Under the pieces are notes generated by a model. The model made no database searches. It was not told the DNA's origin and saw nothing but the letters and a program-made list of their open reading frames with translations. This document shows positions 12,584-24,568 of a stretch of DNA of 64,000 nucleotides, one piece after another. The DNA is from Pandoraea eparura (GTDB taxonomy: Bacteria > Pseudomonadota > Gammaproteobacteria > Burkholderiales > Burkholderiaceae). The DNA is taken from assembly GCF_902459725.1 (NCBI RefSeq), contig NZ_CABPSH010000006.1:62001-126000 (forward strand), read 5' to 3'. A program made the position numbers and the translations under genes. Each line of letters starts with the position of its first letter. Position 1 is the first letter of the stretch.

Positions 12584-13990
12584 ATGTCAAACGACGCCCC
12601 TCTGTCGGCTTCGGTCCCTTTGGCCGAGCGCCTTCGCCCCCACACCATCGACGACGTGATTGGCCAGCGCCACTTGCTGGGCAAGGGCAAGCCGTTGCGC
12701 GTGGCATTCGAGGCGGGACGTCCGCATTCGATGATCCTGTGGGGCCCGCCGGGCGTGGGCAAGACCACGCTGGCGCGCCTGATGGCAGACGCGTTCAAGG
12801 CGTACTTCATTGCGCTGTCGGCGGTGCTCTCGGGCGTGAAGGACATTCGCGACGCCGTCGAGGCCGCGCAGATCCAGCGTGCGCAGGGCAAGCAGACGGT
12901 GGTGTTCGTCGACGAGGTGCATCGCTTCAACAAGGCGCAGCAGGATGCGTTCCTGCCGCACGTTGAATCGGGGCTCTTCATTTTCGTGGGCGCGACGACG
13001 GAGAATCCGTCGTTCGAGGTGAACGGTGCATTGCTCTCGCGCGCGGCCGTCTATGTGCTCAAGAGCCTGAACGACGACGAACTCGGCGAGATGATCGCGC
13101 GCGCGGCACATGAACTGGGCGACATCGGGTTCACCGACGAAGCGCGCCAGGGCCTGATCGATTCGGCGGACGGCGACGGGCGCAAGTTGCTCAATAACGT
13201 GGAGATCGTCGCGCAGGCCGCGATGACGCAGAACCTCACGACGATTGACGAAGCGTTGCTCGCCAGCGTGCTGGCCGAGAATCTTCGACGCTTCGACAAG
13301 GGCGGCGACGCGTTCTACGACCAGATCAGTGCGCTGCACAAGTCGGTGCGCGGCAGTTCGCCTGACGGTGCGCTTTACTGGTTCTGCCGCATGCTCGACG
13401 GTGGCGCCGATCCGCGCTATCTTGCGCGCCGGATTGTGCGCATGGCGTGGGAGGACATTGGTCTGGCGGACCCGCGCGCGGCGCGCATCGCGCTCGATGC
13501 GGCGGAGACATACGAGCGACTCGGCACGCCCGAAGGCGAACTCGCCCTCGCGCAGGCCATCTTGTATCTTGCGGCGGCGCCGAAGTCGAACGCGGGGTAC
13601 AACGCATACAACCAGGCGCGGGCATTCGTCGGCAAGGACAAGTCGCGGGCGGTGCCGATTCATCTGCGCAATGCGCCGACGAAGTTGATGAAGGAACTCG
13701 GCTACGGCCACGAGTACCGCTATGCGCATGACGAGCCCGATGCCTACGCGGCGGGCGAGACGTATTTCCCCGACGATCTGCGCGCCCAGAATTGGTACCG
13801 TCCGGTGCCGCGCGGGCTGGAGGGCAAGATTGGGGAGAAGCTCAATTGGCTGAAGTCGCTCGATGCCGAGTGGCGGCGGACGAACGCCAAGGGGCGTGGT
13901 GCCGATGCCGTAGCGAAGTCGTCGGGTGCTGCAGCGGCGCCTTCCGGCAAGCCTGCGCCGGCCGAGCCATCCGACGATGAATCGGCCTGA
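12584..13990 (+). CDS. rarA: Replication-associated recombination protein A (RarA/MgsA)
   Basis: AAA+ ATPase related to clamp loaders, acting at stalled forks with SSB. The 468-residue reading starts at MSNDAPLSASVPLAERLRP. Walker A is GPPGVGKTT (54-62), Walker B is VVFVDEVHRFNKAQQDAFLP, sensor 1 is GATTENPSFEVN, and the C-terminal family regions RMAWEDIGLADPRA and LGYGHEYRYAHDEP are present. An earlier in-frame ATG at 12524 overlaps a -10-like CATAAT and was judged less likely. The last ~35 residues are a Ala/Pro/Ser-rich tail. It lies in the order ftsK-lolA-rarA-serS, as in many proteobacteria. Confidence 0.94.
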   Translation: MSNDAPLSASVPLAERLRPHTIDDVIGQRHLLGKGKPLRVAFEAGRPHSMILWGPPGVGKTTLARLMADAFKAYFIALSAVLSGVKDIRDAVEAAQIQRAQGKQTVVFVDEVHRFNKAQQDAFLPHVESGLFIFVGATTENPSFEVNGALLSRAAVYVLKSLNDDELGEMIARAAHELGDIGFTDEARQGLIDSADGDGRKLLNNVEIVAQAAMTQNLTTIDEALLASVLAENLRRFDKGGDAFYDQISALHKSVRGSSPDGALYWFCRMLDGGADPRYLARRIVRMAWEDIGLADPRAARIALDAAETYERLGTPEGELALAQAILYLAAAPKSNAGYNAYNQARAFVGKDKSRAVPIHLRNAPTKLMKELGYGHEYRYAHDEPDAYAAGETYFPDDLRAQNWYRPVPRGLEGKIGEKLNWLKSLDAEWRRTNAKGRGADAVAKSSGAAAAPSGKPAPAEPSDDESA

Positions 13991-14065
13991 CGCGGACGCG
14001 GTTGCCGTGGCAAACACGCCAAATGGCGAAATCGCCGTGTGCGTTTGGTAAAATCCCCGGCTTGA

Positions 14066-15460
<1,395 letters not shown>

Positions 15461-15478
15461 AAAATTTCAAAAAAGGGG

Positions 15479-15506
15479 TTGGCGGCTGAAGAAATTCGGC
15501 TATAAT
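15479..15506 (+). promoter_or_regulatory. Promoter of tRNA-Ser
   Basis: -35 TTGGCG (15479-15484) and a perfect -10 TATAAT (15501-15506), 16 bases apart. Transcription should start near 15513, about 50 bases before the mature tRNA. Confidence 0.78.
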
Positions 15507-15562
15507 CTCTTTCTCGCTGCTTAAGGCCACTTAGGCAGCGAACCAAAGCAGAAAGAACGCTT

Positions 15563-16059
<497 letters not shown>

Positions 16060-16066
<7 letters not shown>

Positions 16067-16500
16067 CGCTACGTGGTTGCTTGACCAGCCTGGAGGCCCG
16101 CCTCAGGGTAAATCCATAGTGGATGATCACGTAATCCACCACGTCTTGCCTCAGCGCGGGTCGGGCCACTTTTTTGAGGCGACGTCCTGCAGAATGGCCT
16201 TGTCCAGGCTCAGCTCAGCAACCAACTTCTTGAGCCGCGCGTTCGCTTCCTGCAACTGTTTGAGTTCGCGCATTTGATCTAACTTCATGCCGGCATGCCG
16301 ATTTTTGCATCGGTAGAACGTCTGTTCAGAAACACCGACGTGCCGGATGAGATCTTCGACCGACATGCTCGACTCTGCTTGCTTCAGTACCGCGACACTC
16401 CGTTCGACTGAAAAGCGCTTGCGTTTCAAGGCAAAGCCTTCCTTTTTTAAAGGGTAAAGTTTGCCGAAAAACTAACATTCCAGGAGGTCCGGATTTTTCA
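16060..16500 (-). mobile_element. IS3-family insertion sequence remnant (orfA plus start of orfB)
   Basis: On the minus strand, orfA (92 residues, TTG start at 16429, end 16151) is intact. It has a helix-turn-helix VEDLIRHVGVSEQTFYRCK and the leucine-rich LKQLQEANARLKKLVAELSL, typical of IS3-family OrfA. Overlapping it, another frame gives the first residues of OrfB, about 16154 down to 16050 (RRASRLVKQPRSVQYY, broken after some 35 residues). The rest of orfB, with the DDE catalytic domain, is missing. The possible left end is near 16500, where the minus strand begins TGAAAAATCCGG. It cannot transpose by itself. Confidence 0.75.
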
Positions 16501-16955
16501 ATGCAGATCACCAAGCCACAAAATTGCATCGAATTCAGCTATTTTAGTCGGCGTTCAGTCATCGTTAATGGCAATTCGGCGTTTGCGGCTCAACGTCGAA
16601 GGGCGTTGCGGCTACCTGATTTCAAGATCGTGAGGCGCCATCACTTGCTGGAACCAAAAGCGTTTCAGATCCTGGCCCTCAAAGGAATCTCGAGTCGCCA
16701 CTGTCAATGAATTTCTCTGGCTTCTAACGTTCAAGCGCTTAACGTAGTCGTGAGGAGATATCACATGTGGCAGGAACGCCCCTCCCCACGCGAATCGCCG
16801 CCGCGAAATAAAATCGTAAATGAGGTAGCCTACTGCTAATCAGGGGAAGTCCCGCTGCCGTTTGCGGTGATTATTCGGCACACTAAACTTCCCCGGCGAA
16901 CCGCGCTGTCAACCGCGGGCATTGAATTGGTTAAAGAACAAGCGGGGAATTCACA
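16430..16955 (+). other. Low-G+C intergenic region without a convincing gene
   Basis: This stretch is visibly poorer in G+C than the core genes. A 69-codon open frame at 16501-16710 shows no recognisable domain, no clear ribosome site and no conserved-looking composition, so I do not call it. The last part must carry the promoter of the large gene at 16956, whose ribosome site AAGCGGGGAA is visible. Confidence 0.5.
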
Positions 16956-19900
16956 ATGAGTAACGGGGACATCGAACCGACGCCTTCGCCGGTTGCGCCG
17001 GCACGCGAAGTAAGAATTCAAACAACCGTTTCGATTCGAGTCAATCTGGCCGATTATCAGAACGCGGTACCCGCGGTTCACGAACTTGCCGTGCTCAATG
17101 AAACAGACGACACGTTTCGCAACCTTCAACTGACCGCGCTATCTGAGCCTCCGTTTCTCAAGCCGAAGATCTGGCACCTTGATCATCTGGCCGCGGGGCA
17201 GACCGTTCGCGTGTCGGACTTAGATATCGCGCTGGATGGGCCATTGCTCGGACGTCTTACCGAAGCGGAAAAGGCAGTCCTGAAGTTTGAGCTCACGACA
17301 ACGGATGAAGCGTTGAGGACTGTGTCCAGCAGCGAACACGTCGTTGAACTCCTTCCGCGAAACCAATGGGGTGGTCTTTCGTCTCTTCCTGATATGGTTG
17401 CGGCGTTTGTGCAACCCAATGAGCCAGCCGTCGACCGCGTTCTCAAAGCGGCGGCTGAAATCCTGCGTAGAGCAGGAAAATCCGGTGCGATCAATGGATA
17501 CGAAGAGGGGCCTAAACGTGCCTGGGAAATCGCAGCGGCCATATGGAATGCCATCGGCGCGATGGGGTTGGACTATGCGTTGCCGCCGGCCAGCTTTGAG
17601 CGCGATGGACAAAAGGTCCGAGGGCCAGGCCAAGTCGCCGAGTCTGGTTTAGGCACGTGTCTCGACCTAACGCTTTTCGTATGTGCCGCGCTTGAGCAAG
17701 CGGGACTGAATCCCCTTGTTGTGTTTCAAAAAGGACATGCGTTCCCGGGCGTCTGGTTGAACGCTGAAGAGTTTTCCTCAACCGTTATCGACGACATCAC
17801 GGCGCTCCGCAAGCGGGCGAAGCTCAAGGAGATGGTGCTCTTTGAGTCGACATTGCTCGTCCAACGCCCGCTCCCCGCGTTTAGCTTTACCGCGGCAAAA
17901 GGCGATGAACACATTTCGGAGGAGGATGAGGGGAAGTTCGAGCTCGCCGTCGACATTCGCCGCGCGCGAATGCAACGCGTTAAGCCACTTGCGAGTGAAA
18001 GGGCTATTGCGCGTGGCGACAGTGCGCTCGAAACGACGAGTTCTATCGAAGCCGAGTGGGAAGACCCGCCCGAACTGGTCTGGACGCGTGAATCGAAGAT
18101 CGAGGTCGCTGATGAGTGCCCGGAAGACAGACTCTCGCGATGGCAGCGCAAGTTGTTGGATCTCTCGCTGCGCAACAATCTGCTGAGCTTCAAATCCGGC
18201 AAGAAATCCGTCAAATTCGACGCGCCCGAGCCCGGCGCCTTGGAAGATGTATTGGCCGAAGGCCATGCGCTCAAGGTACTGAGCCGTCCGGATCTGATGG
18301 ATGGTGACGATCCTAGGAACCAGGCAATACACGAAGCCCGGGAACGGGAGCATGTTCGCCGCGAACACGCACTGGATGCTTTGACACGCAAGGAAGTCTT
18401 CGTTGGCCTTACCCCCGAGGAACTTGACGCGCGGCTGGTCGAACTCTATCGAAACTCGCGGACAACCTTGCAGGAAAGTGGATCGAACACCCTTTTCCTC
18501 GCGCTTGGTTTCCTGTCCTGGACACGTGACGCGAAAGAAGCCAAAAAGTATCGCGCGCCATTAATACTGTTACCTGTTTCGCTTGATCGCCGCAGCGCTC
18601 GCTCGGGGTTCAGTATCAAGCTGCACGACGACGAGGCACGTTTCAATCCCACGCTGATTCAAATGCTCCGTCAGGATTTCGAGCTGGAACTCGGCATTCG
18701 GGACGCGGAGTTGCCTCAGGACGAGGCAGGCTTGGACGTGGCCGGTATCTGGAAGACGGTCTCCCACGCCGTAAAAGACATTGCAGGATGGGAAGTCGTT
18801 GAGGACGTTGTGCTTGCGTCGTTTTCGTTTGCCAAGTACCTCATGTGGCGCGATCTAACCGAGCGCACAGAGCAACTGAAGCAAAATCCGGTCGTTCGCC
18901 ATCTGATCGATACACCGCGCGACGCCTACCAGAGCGCAGTGGAATTTCCCGACGCTCGGCGTTTGGATGCAGAGCTCCCGGTCAAAGACACTTTTTGCCC
19001 ACTTCCCGCGGATTCGTCACAACTTTCCGCCATCGTTGCCGGAAGCAAGGGCAAAGACTACGTGCTTATCGGGCCGCCTGGCACGGGGAAAAGTCAGACT
19101 ATTTCGAATCTCATTGCCCAGTTTTTGGCGGAGCGCAAGCGCGTCCTGTTCGTGTCCGAGAAGATGGCCGCGCTAGATGTCGTGTATCGCAGACTGGCAG
19201 AGGTAGGACTGGGAAATTTCTGCCTAGAACTGCACTCGAACAAGGCTCGCAAGACAGAGGTTCTTGAGCAACTCCGCACGTCATGGGACGCGACCGCAGC
19301 GCTGGACCCCGACGACTGGGATGCGGAGGCTGCACGTCTGGAAACGTTGCGTGCCCAGCTAAACGGTTACGTCGAACGTCTTCACGCGCGCCACACGAAC
19401 GGTCTGAACGTGTATGACGCTATCGGTCGTGTAGTCGGTGGACACGGCTTCCCACTACTCCATCTCGCCTGGCCCGCACCGCATTGGCACGACGTTGAAG
19501 CCTTGCGCGATCTACGGCAAACCGCGGAGTTGCTGGATGTGAATGCCAAGGCCGTCGGCGAAGCAAGCCTCACGCAAGGCCCGTTGTCCCACGTTGTACA
19601 GACCGAATGGTCTCCGCTGTGGGCCGAACGCCTCGTGAATACTGCGGTCGAGGTTACTCATGCGGTAGCGGGATTTGAGGCCGCCGCATCGGCACTTCAG
19701 GCCGCCATCGGACTGCACCCTCTGACGATGGAAGTCCGCGTGCGCGCGGGACTGGAACAGTTGGCGGCAGTGCTGCCTAGGGCGTCCGGGTACGACTGGC
19801 GTTTTGTTCTGCGTCCTGATGCCAAGGCAATCGCCGACAACCTTCGGTCGGCAGCGCCTTTGGTTGAGCGATACCGGACACTGCTCCGGGGGCTGTCATC

Positions 19901-22900
19901 TCCCGTGGGCAATCAGGCACTCGACGATTTGCGTCTTGGCGTGACCCAGCTCCAACGGGACACTGAAATCCGCGCCAATCTGTCTAAACCATGGAATGCG
20001 GCACTTCGCGAACGTCTGAATGCTGCGATCGCACTATTGCGCACGCGACAGGACGAAGTCAATCAGCTCTCACTGACCTATAAAGAAGGCATCTCGTCGA
20101 AAACGGTTGGCGAGTTGCAGGCTGATCTGAAGGAGCTTCTGGGGTCACCATGGCCGCTAAGTGTCCTGCGCAAACGCAACCTCGCGAAGAAACTGAAAGA
20201 GTTGGCGACGGGGGCAGGAGAGCCTGATCTCAAGGATGACATCGAGCATTTAGCTTGCATTGACCGGCTCACTCTGCAGCTCAAGGATTTCGACGATCTG
20301 TCCCTCCCCACGGCGAATGTGTGGGCTGGCTTGAAGACTGAGATCGACGTCGCTAGATCGTTGCAGTCATTTCAGGACGCACTAGAACTCGCTGGCGAGC
20401 GCATGGCGTGGGAGGATGTCAGACTTGACCCGGTCGGTCGTGGCCAGTGTGGCGAGTCTGCGCGAAATGATCTGAGTCGAATGAGAGAGCTACGCCAGAT
20501 CGATCAGGTGGTGGCTCGGATGGAACGTCTTGGTGGCGAAACCGCCGGCGTTTGGAATGGCTATCAATCGGATGTTGCAACTGCAAAAGCATATCTGGCG
20601 TTCCAGGCGGCACTCGCCGCCGCACGAGGCGAAAGCCGTTGGCAAGACGACGGCTTCGCGGCCATCGAAGTAGGGCGCGCGGGTGCTGCCGCTGCCGACG
20701 ACCTCAAGAAAATGCGTGAGCTCGTGTCGCTTGGCGTGCGCATTCAGGAGTTTGGCGATCTCTCGGGCAAGACGGACGGTCTGTGGAACGGCCTTCAAAC
20801 GAAGCTCGAAGGCATTGAGCCTGCGCTTCAGTTCCTCGACGCGCTCACTAACGCTCTGGCAACTCTGGCCACGACTCCAGAGGCGCTGGCTCAGGTCAAA
20901 GCTCCGATCTCCCTCCTGTTAGGTGATAGCAACGTTCTCCTTGAGCCCGCAGGCTCCATTGCGGGAGCGGGACGTGCCTATGCAGCAGCACTTCGCACGT
21001 TCAACCAGACAGTGGAGAAATTCGCGAGCGCGAGCGGCATTCCCGCAGCGGAGTATTCATTGCTTTTAAACGCACTGCCCGGCGAAATCGCAGAGCGCGC
21101 GCGTCTGGTGGCTAACGAGTCGAATCGTCTTCGGGATTGGTGTGCTTGGCGCAAAGTTCGTCAGCACGCGCTTTCCCTCGGTCTCGCGCCGTTGGTCTCC
21201 GGAATTGAAGACGGTACTGTCGCCTTGGGTTCGGTCAAAGAGGCCTTCGAGACTGACTACTGCCGATGGTGGTTGAATGCTGTGGTCGATGCAGATGAGG
21301 TGCTGCGAACGTTTGCGTCCGCCGAGCATGAAAAGCGGATTCATGACTTCCGGGAATTGGACCGAAAGTTTACCTCGCTGACTCAGCAATGGGTCCGCGC
21401 TCAGTTGTCTGCGGGACTTCCGTCACCAGCAAAGGTGACGCATGGCTCTGAATGGGGGCTTCTTCGTTATGAAATGCAGAAGAAGACCCGCCACCTACCA
21501 TTGCGTGAACTCGTGTCAAAAGCGTCGGATGCGATTCTGCGCCTCACGCCGTGTTTGCTCATGAGCCCGCTCTCCATTGCGCAGTATCTCCCGGCAGACA
21601 CGGCAGACTTCGACGTCGTGGTGTTCGACGAAGCTTCACAGATTCCTGTCTGGGATGCGATTGGGGCGATGGCACGAGCACGGCAGGTGATCATGGTCGG
21701 GGACCCGAAACAGTTGCCACCGACCAGCTTCTTTGAGCGAGCCGAATCCGACATCGATGACACGGACGTTGAAGTAGAGCTGGAGAGCATTCTGGAGGAA
21801 TGCATCGGCGCCAATCTGCCCACAATGAAACTGTCTTGGCACTACCGCAGTCGCCATGAAAGCCTGATCGCCTTCTCGAACTATCGTTACTACGACGGCG
21901 ATCTTGTAACGTTCCCAAGCCCTGTGACGAACGATCGTGCGGTCAGCTTTACGCATGTCGCACTGGGTCAATACGAGAGAGGGGGCTCGCGCACTAACAA
22001 GCCGGAGGCGAAGGCCTTGGTTGCCGACCTCGTCGCACGTCTCAAGTCGAAGGAATTCCGAGAGGACGGCTTAACCGCGGGTGTGGTGACCTTCAACTCC
22101 GAACAACAGCGCCTGATCGAGGATTTGTTGGACGAAGCACGTCGGCAGGACCCATCCATAGAATGTCATTTCGCTGATACCGCGTTAGAGCCCGTGTTCG
22201 TTAAGAACCTTGAGAGCGTTCAGGGTGACGAGCGGGACGTCATGTACTTCTCAATCACCTACGGACCGGGCCTCGATGGTGTGATGCCGATGAATTTCGG
22301 CCCGATGAACCAGCAAGGTGGCGAGCGTCGCTTGAACGTTGCGATTACACGTGCGAGGCATGAACTGCGCGTTTTCGGTAGCTTCAAACCCGAGAAGATG
22401 GATCTTTCGCGTACGCAGGCGTTGGGGGTACGGGATCTGAAACATTTCCTTGAGTTTGCGGAGCGAGGCGCACGAGCGCTGGGCGAAGTCGTCGCAGGCA
22501 GCGTCGGCGACTTTGACAGTCCTTTCGAGAAGGCTGTGTGCGCAGCACTTGCCGAACGAGGATGGCAAGTCCATCCGCAGGTTGGCGTCTCCGCTTTCCG
22601 CATCGATCTCGGTGTGGTCGACCCGGATTCCCCGGGGCGTTACCTGGCCGGGGTTGAGTGTGATGGCGCAACGTATCACCGGTCAGCGACTGCGCGTGAT
22701 CGTGACAAGTTACGCGAGCAGGTCCTCAATGGGTTGGGTTGGGACATCGTGAGAATCTGGTCGACAGATTGGTGGGTCGACAGACACGGAACACTAGATA
22801 AGGTGGATGCGCGGCTGCACCGCTTGCTTGAGGCAAAGCGTGTTGAGGGAAATGCGGCGTTGGAAAGTGTGGCTGCGATCGCTGACGCCGCGATTGCAGT

Positions 22901-23546
22901 AGCAAAAGCGGGCGACGTCCCACCATCGGTTTCCCAGCAGCAGAACGATGCACAGACGCGGCCCGCGGCTTTTACAGATGATTCGGTCGTTGTGGAACCG
23001 ATTGTCATGTATGCCAATTCCGGCGCTACGGCTCAGAGCCCGTCAGGCGGCATATTCGTCGAAGTGGATTTGGCAATGACTGAACATGCTCCGGATCCGG
23101 AACTGTTCTTCGCGAGTAGTTACGACGAGCGGCTGCTTGGCATGATCACCTCGGTAGTTGACGGGGAAGGGCCGGTGCGAGTCGAGGTGTTGGGGCGGCG
23201 GATCGCCAGAGCGCATGGATGGGCGAAGACTGGGGGGAGAATTCTCGGTCGTGTGGTGGATCTGGCTTCGAAGCACTTTGAGACCGAGCTGGAGAGTGGC
23301 GGGTTGTTTGTCTGGCCGAAGGCGTTAGCGGATAGGTCGACGCTGAAATTCAGAGTTCCCGGCCCAGGAGCAGCACGCCAAGTGGATGAAGTCTCGCTTG
23401 CCGAGCTGAGGGTGTTAGCAGCTCGTTTTCGCGCCGAAGGCCATGACGAGGATTCGGCGTTGAACGCAATGAGTCGCGAGCTTGGTCTCTTGCGTTTGCG
23501 TGCGGCAAGTCGAGAGCGTCTCGTCGAAGCATGGCGGGCCGAATGA
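16956..23546 (+). CDS. Giant DUF4011-helicase-Vsr-like-DUF3320 protein, probable single-gene phage defence
   Basis: A 2196-residue protein, by far the largest here. Order of parts: an N-terminal beta-rich region (~15-120); a transglutaminase-like segment with C235 (GLGTCLDLTLFVCAALEQAG) and H261 (KGHAFPGVWL); DUF4011 near 385-650 (RLSRWQRKLLDLSLRNN, W396); and Walker A GPPGTGKS at 706-713. A ~800-residue helical insertion follows, then Walker B DEAS at 1558, GDPKQLPPTSFF, SWHYRSRHESL, VQGDERDVMY and RRLNVAITRAR of a superfamily 1 helicase. A Vsr/PD-(D/E)XK-type nuclease comes next (D1884, E1901 in VECDGATYHR) and DUF3320 near 2050-2110. I recall this architecture from defence catalogues under the name Hhe. 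It stands alone in an accessory block beside a tRNA. All key motifs look intact. Confidence 0.85.
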   Translation: MSNGDIEPTPSPVAPAREVRIQTTVSIRVNLADYQNAVPAVHELAVLNETDDTFRNLQLTALSEPPFLKPKIWHLDHLAAGQTVRVSDLDIALDGPLLGRLTEAEKAVLKFELTTTDEALRTVSSSEHVVELLPRNQWGGLSSLPDMVAAFVQPNEPAVDRVLKAAAEILRRAGKSGAINGYEEGPKRAWEIAAAIWNAIGAMGLDYALPPASFERDGQKVRGPGQVAESGLGTCLDLTLFVCAALEQAGLNPLVVFQKGHAFPGVWLNAEEFSSTVIDDITALRKRAKLKEMVLFESTLLVQRPLPAFSFTAAKGDEHISEEDEGKFELAVDIRRARMQRVKPLASERAIARGDSALETTSSIEAEWEDPPELVWTRESKIEVADECPEDRLSRWQRKLLDLSLRNNLLSFKSGKKSVKFDAPEPGALEDVLAEGHALKVLSRPDLMDGDDPRNQAIHEAREREHVRREHALDALTRKEVFVGLTPEELDARLVELYRNSRTTLQESGSNTLFLALGFLSWTRDAKEAKKYRAPLILLPVSLDRRSARSGFSIKLHDDEARFNPTLIQMLRQDFELELGIRDAELPQDEAGLDVAGIWKTVSHAVKDIAGWEVVEDVVLASFSFAKYLMWRDLTERTEQLKQNPVVRHLIDTPRDAYQSAVEFPDARRLDAELPVKDTFCPLPADSSQLSAIVAGSKGKDYVLIGPPGTGKSQTISNLIAQFLAERKRVLFVSEKMAALDVVYRRLAEVGLGNFCLELHSNKARKTEVLEQLRTSWDATAALDPDDWDAEAARLETLRAQLNGYVERLHARHTNGLNVYDAIGRVVGGHGFPLLHLAWPAPHWHDVEALRDLRQTAELLDVNAKAVGEASLTQGPLSHVVQTEWSPLWAERLVNTAVEVTHAVAGFEAAASALQAAIGLHPLTMEVRVRAGLEQLAAVLPRASGYDWRFVLRPDAKAIADNLRSAAPLVERYRTLLRGLSSPVGNQALDDLRLGVTQLQRDTEIRANLSKPWNAALRERLNAAIALLRTRQDEVNQLSLTYKEGISSKTVGELQADLKELLGSPWPLSVLRKRNLAKKLKELATGAGEPDLKDDIEHLACIDRLTLQLKDFDDLSLPTANVWAGLKTEIDVARSLQSFQDALELAGERMAWEDVRLDPVGRGQCGESARNDLSRMRELRQIDQVVARMERLGGETAGVWNGYQSDVATAKAYLAFQAALAAARGESRWQDDGFAAIEVGRAGAAAADDLKKMRELVSLGVRIQEFGDLSGKTDGLWNGLQTKLEGIEPALQFLDALTNALATLATTPEALAQVKAPISLLLGDSNVLLEPAGSIAGAGRAYAAALRTFNQTVEKFASASGIPAAEYSLLLNALPGEIAERARLVANESNRLRDWCAWRKVRQHALSLGLAPLVSGIEDGTVALGSVKEAFETDYCRWWLNAVVDADEVLRTFASAEHEKRIHDFRELDRKFTSLTQQWVRAQLSAGLPSPAKVTHGSEWGLLRYEMQKKTRHLPLRELVSKASDAILRLTPCLLMSPLSIAQYLPADTADFDVVVFDEASQIPVWDAIGAMARARQVIMVGDPKQLPPTSFFERAESDIDDTDVEVELESILEECIGANLPTMKLSWHYRSRHESLIAFSNYRYYDGDLVTFPSPVTNDRAVSFTHVALGQYERGGSRTNKPEAKALVADLVARLKSKEFREDGLTAGVVTFNSEQQRLIEDLLDEARRQDPSIECHFADTALEPVFVKNLESVQGDERDVMYFSITYGPGLDGVMPMNFGPMNQQGGERRLNVAITRARHELRVFGSFKPEKMDLSRTQALGVRDLKHFLEFAERGARALGEVVAGSVGDFDSPFEKAVCAALAERGWQVHPQVGVSAFRIDLGVVDPDSPGRYLAGVECDGATYHRSATARDRDKLREQVLNGLGWDIVRIWSTDWWVDRHGTLDKVDARLHRLLEAKRVEGNAALESVAAIADAAIAVAKAGDVPPSVSQQQNDAQTRPAAFTDDSVVVEPIVMYANSGATAQSPSGGIFVEVDLAMTEHAPDPELFFASSYDERLLGMITSVVDGEGPVRVEVLGRRIARAHGWAKTGGRILGRVVDLASKHFETELESGGLFVWPKALADRSTLKFRVPGPGAARQVDEVSLAELRVLAARFRAEGHDEDSALNAMSRELGLLRLRAASRERLVEAWRAE

Positions 23547-23751
23547 GGCTCTTGCGGGATATGCCTGTGGTTATGAGGGCGCCTGGGTAGACGCCAACTG
23601 AGGTGGGATCCGTAGCTCTACTCGTTCTTAGATGACTGGTTTGCATTGTCTGCCATCGGGCGGCCGAAACGACCTTACGAGGGCGGTTCTACACAAATAA
23701 TGAAAACAACATCAGGCGCGGCGAAGAAAACGCGCTATTCGGGGAATCGAA

Positions 23752-24513
23752 ATGAACTCGTTGGGCATTATCTTGATCGTGGTCGGTGTGCTCACCCTAT
23801 TCGTTGGCGTATCTGGATTTGCCGACACGCGAAAGGTCGATCGTCGATACAGAACTGGATACAAGAACAACGAGCCGGACACCAGAAATTTCCCTCAGGC
23901 CAGGCGGAGGATGCTCTGGGGTGTCGGGATCGTAATTGTTGGTTTGGCTGTGAACAGCTTGACCGGAGCTCGTGACGCCGCGCCAAAAGAGGGGGCCGCG
24001 CCAATGACCAATGTGTCTGAACAGGCGGACAGCAGTGTCGCGGCATCAACGATTGTCGAGGCTGCTACACAGGTGGCCGACACAGCGCGATTCCAGTCAA
24101 CCAGGACCGAACCGCTTTCTGACGAGCGAGTCGTCACCTCGTCAGTTGCCTCACCAGGCGGGCCGCCGCAAGCGCCTTTGGATCGGCGACGCGTCGTCAC
24201 GTCGACGCAGACGCTTACCACGAGCTTCGATTGCAAGCGCGCCCCCTCAGATGATGAGGTGACGATCTGTTCCGACCCTGGACTGGCGGCAATGGACGTG
24301 GAGCTTGGACAGCTCTATCGCGATGCCCAAGCATCGACCCAAGATCCTCACTCACTCAGGCAATCACAACTGGCTTGGCTGGCGTCTCGCCGCTCGTGTG
24401 GAAAAGAACTGAATTGTTTGCGACGCAGATACGGCGAAAGAATTGGTCAGTTCAACGGGTCTATGGGGGCTGCACCGCTAATCTCCGTCGGCCCGGCGAC
24501 GGAGAAGCCGTAA
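23752..24513 (+). CDS. Membrane-anchored LprI-like (DUF1311) protein
   Basis: 253 residues. Two hydrophobic segments (about 2-21 and 54-72) flank a basic stretch, so the long C-terminal part probably faces the periplasm. Residues ~95-165 are Ser/Thr/Ala-rich and likely disordered. Residues ~170-235 match the lysozyme-inhibitor LprI-type domain: FDCKRAPSDDEVTICSDPGL, ELGQLYRDA, QLAWLASRRSCGKELNCL. Four cysteines could form two disulfides. Related domains bind lysozyme, but many DUF1311 proteins have no known role. It follows the giant helicase gene by 205 bases on the same strand; whether it belongs to the same system is unknown. Confidence 0.75.
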   Translation: MNSLGIILIVVGVLTLFVGVSGFADTRKVDRRYRTGYKNNEPDTRNFPQARRRMLWGVGIVIVGLAVNSLTGARDAAPKEGAAPMTNVSEQADSSVAASTIVEAATQVADTARFQSTRTEPLSDERVVTSSVASPGGPPQAPLDRRRVVTSTQTLTTSFDCKRAPSDDEVTICSDPGLAAMDVELGQLYRDAQASTQDPHSLRQSQLAWLASRRSCGKELNCLRRRYGERIGQFNGSMGAAPLISVGPATEKP

Positions 24514-24568
24514 TCAATCCAGTACGAAAAAGCCAGTCAGATTACGGGCCTTTCCCAAGAACAGCGTC

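Noticed and set aside
16501-16710. 69-codon plus-strand open frame
   Set aside because: No motif, no ribosome site, and it begins at the presumed IS edge; probably chance.
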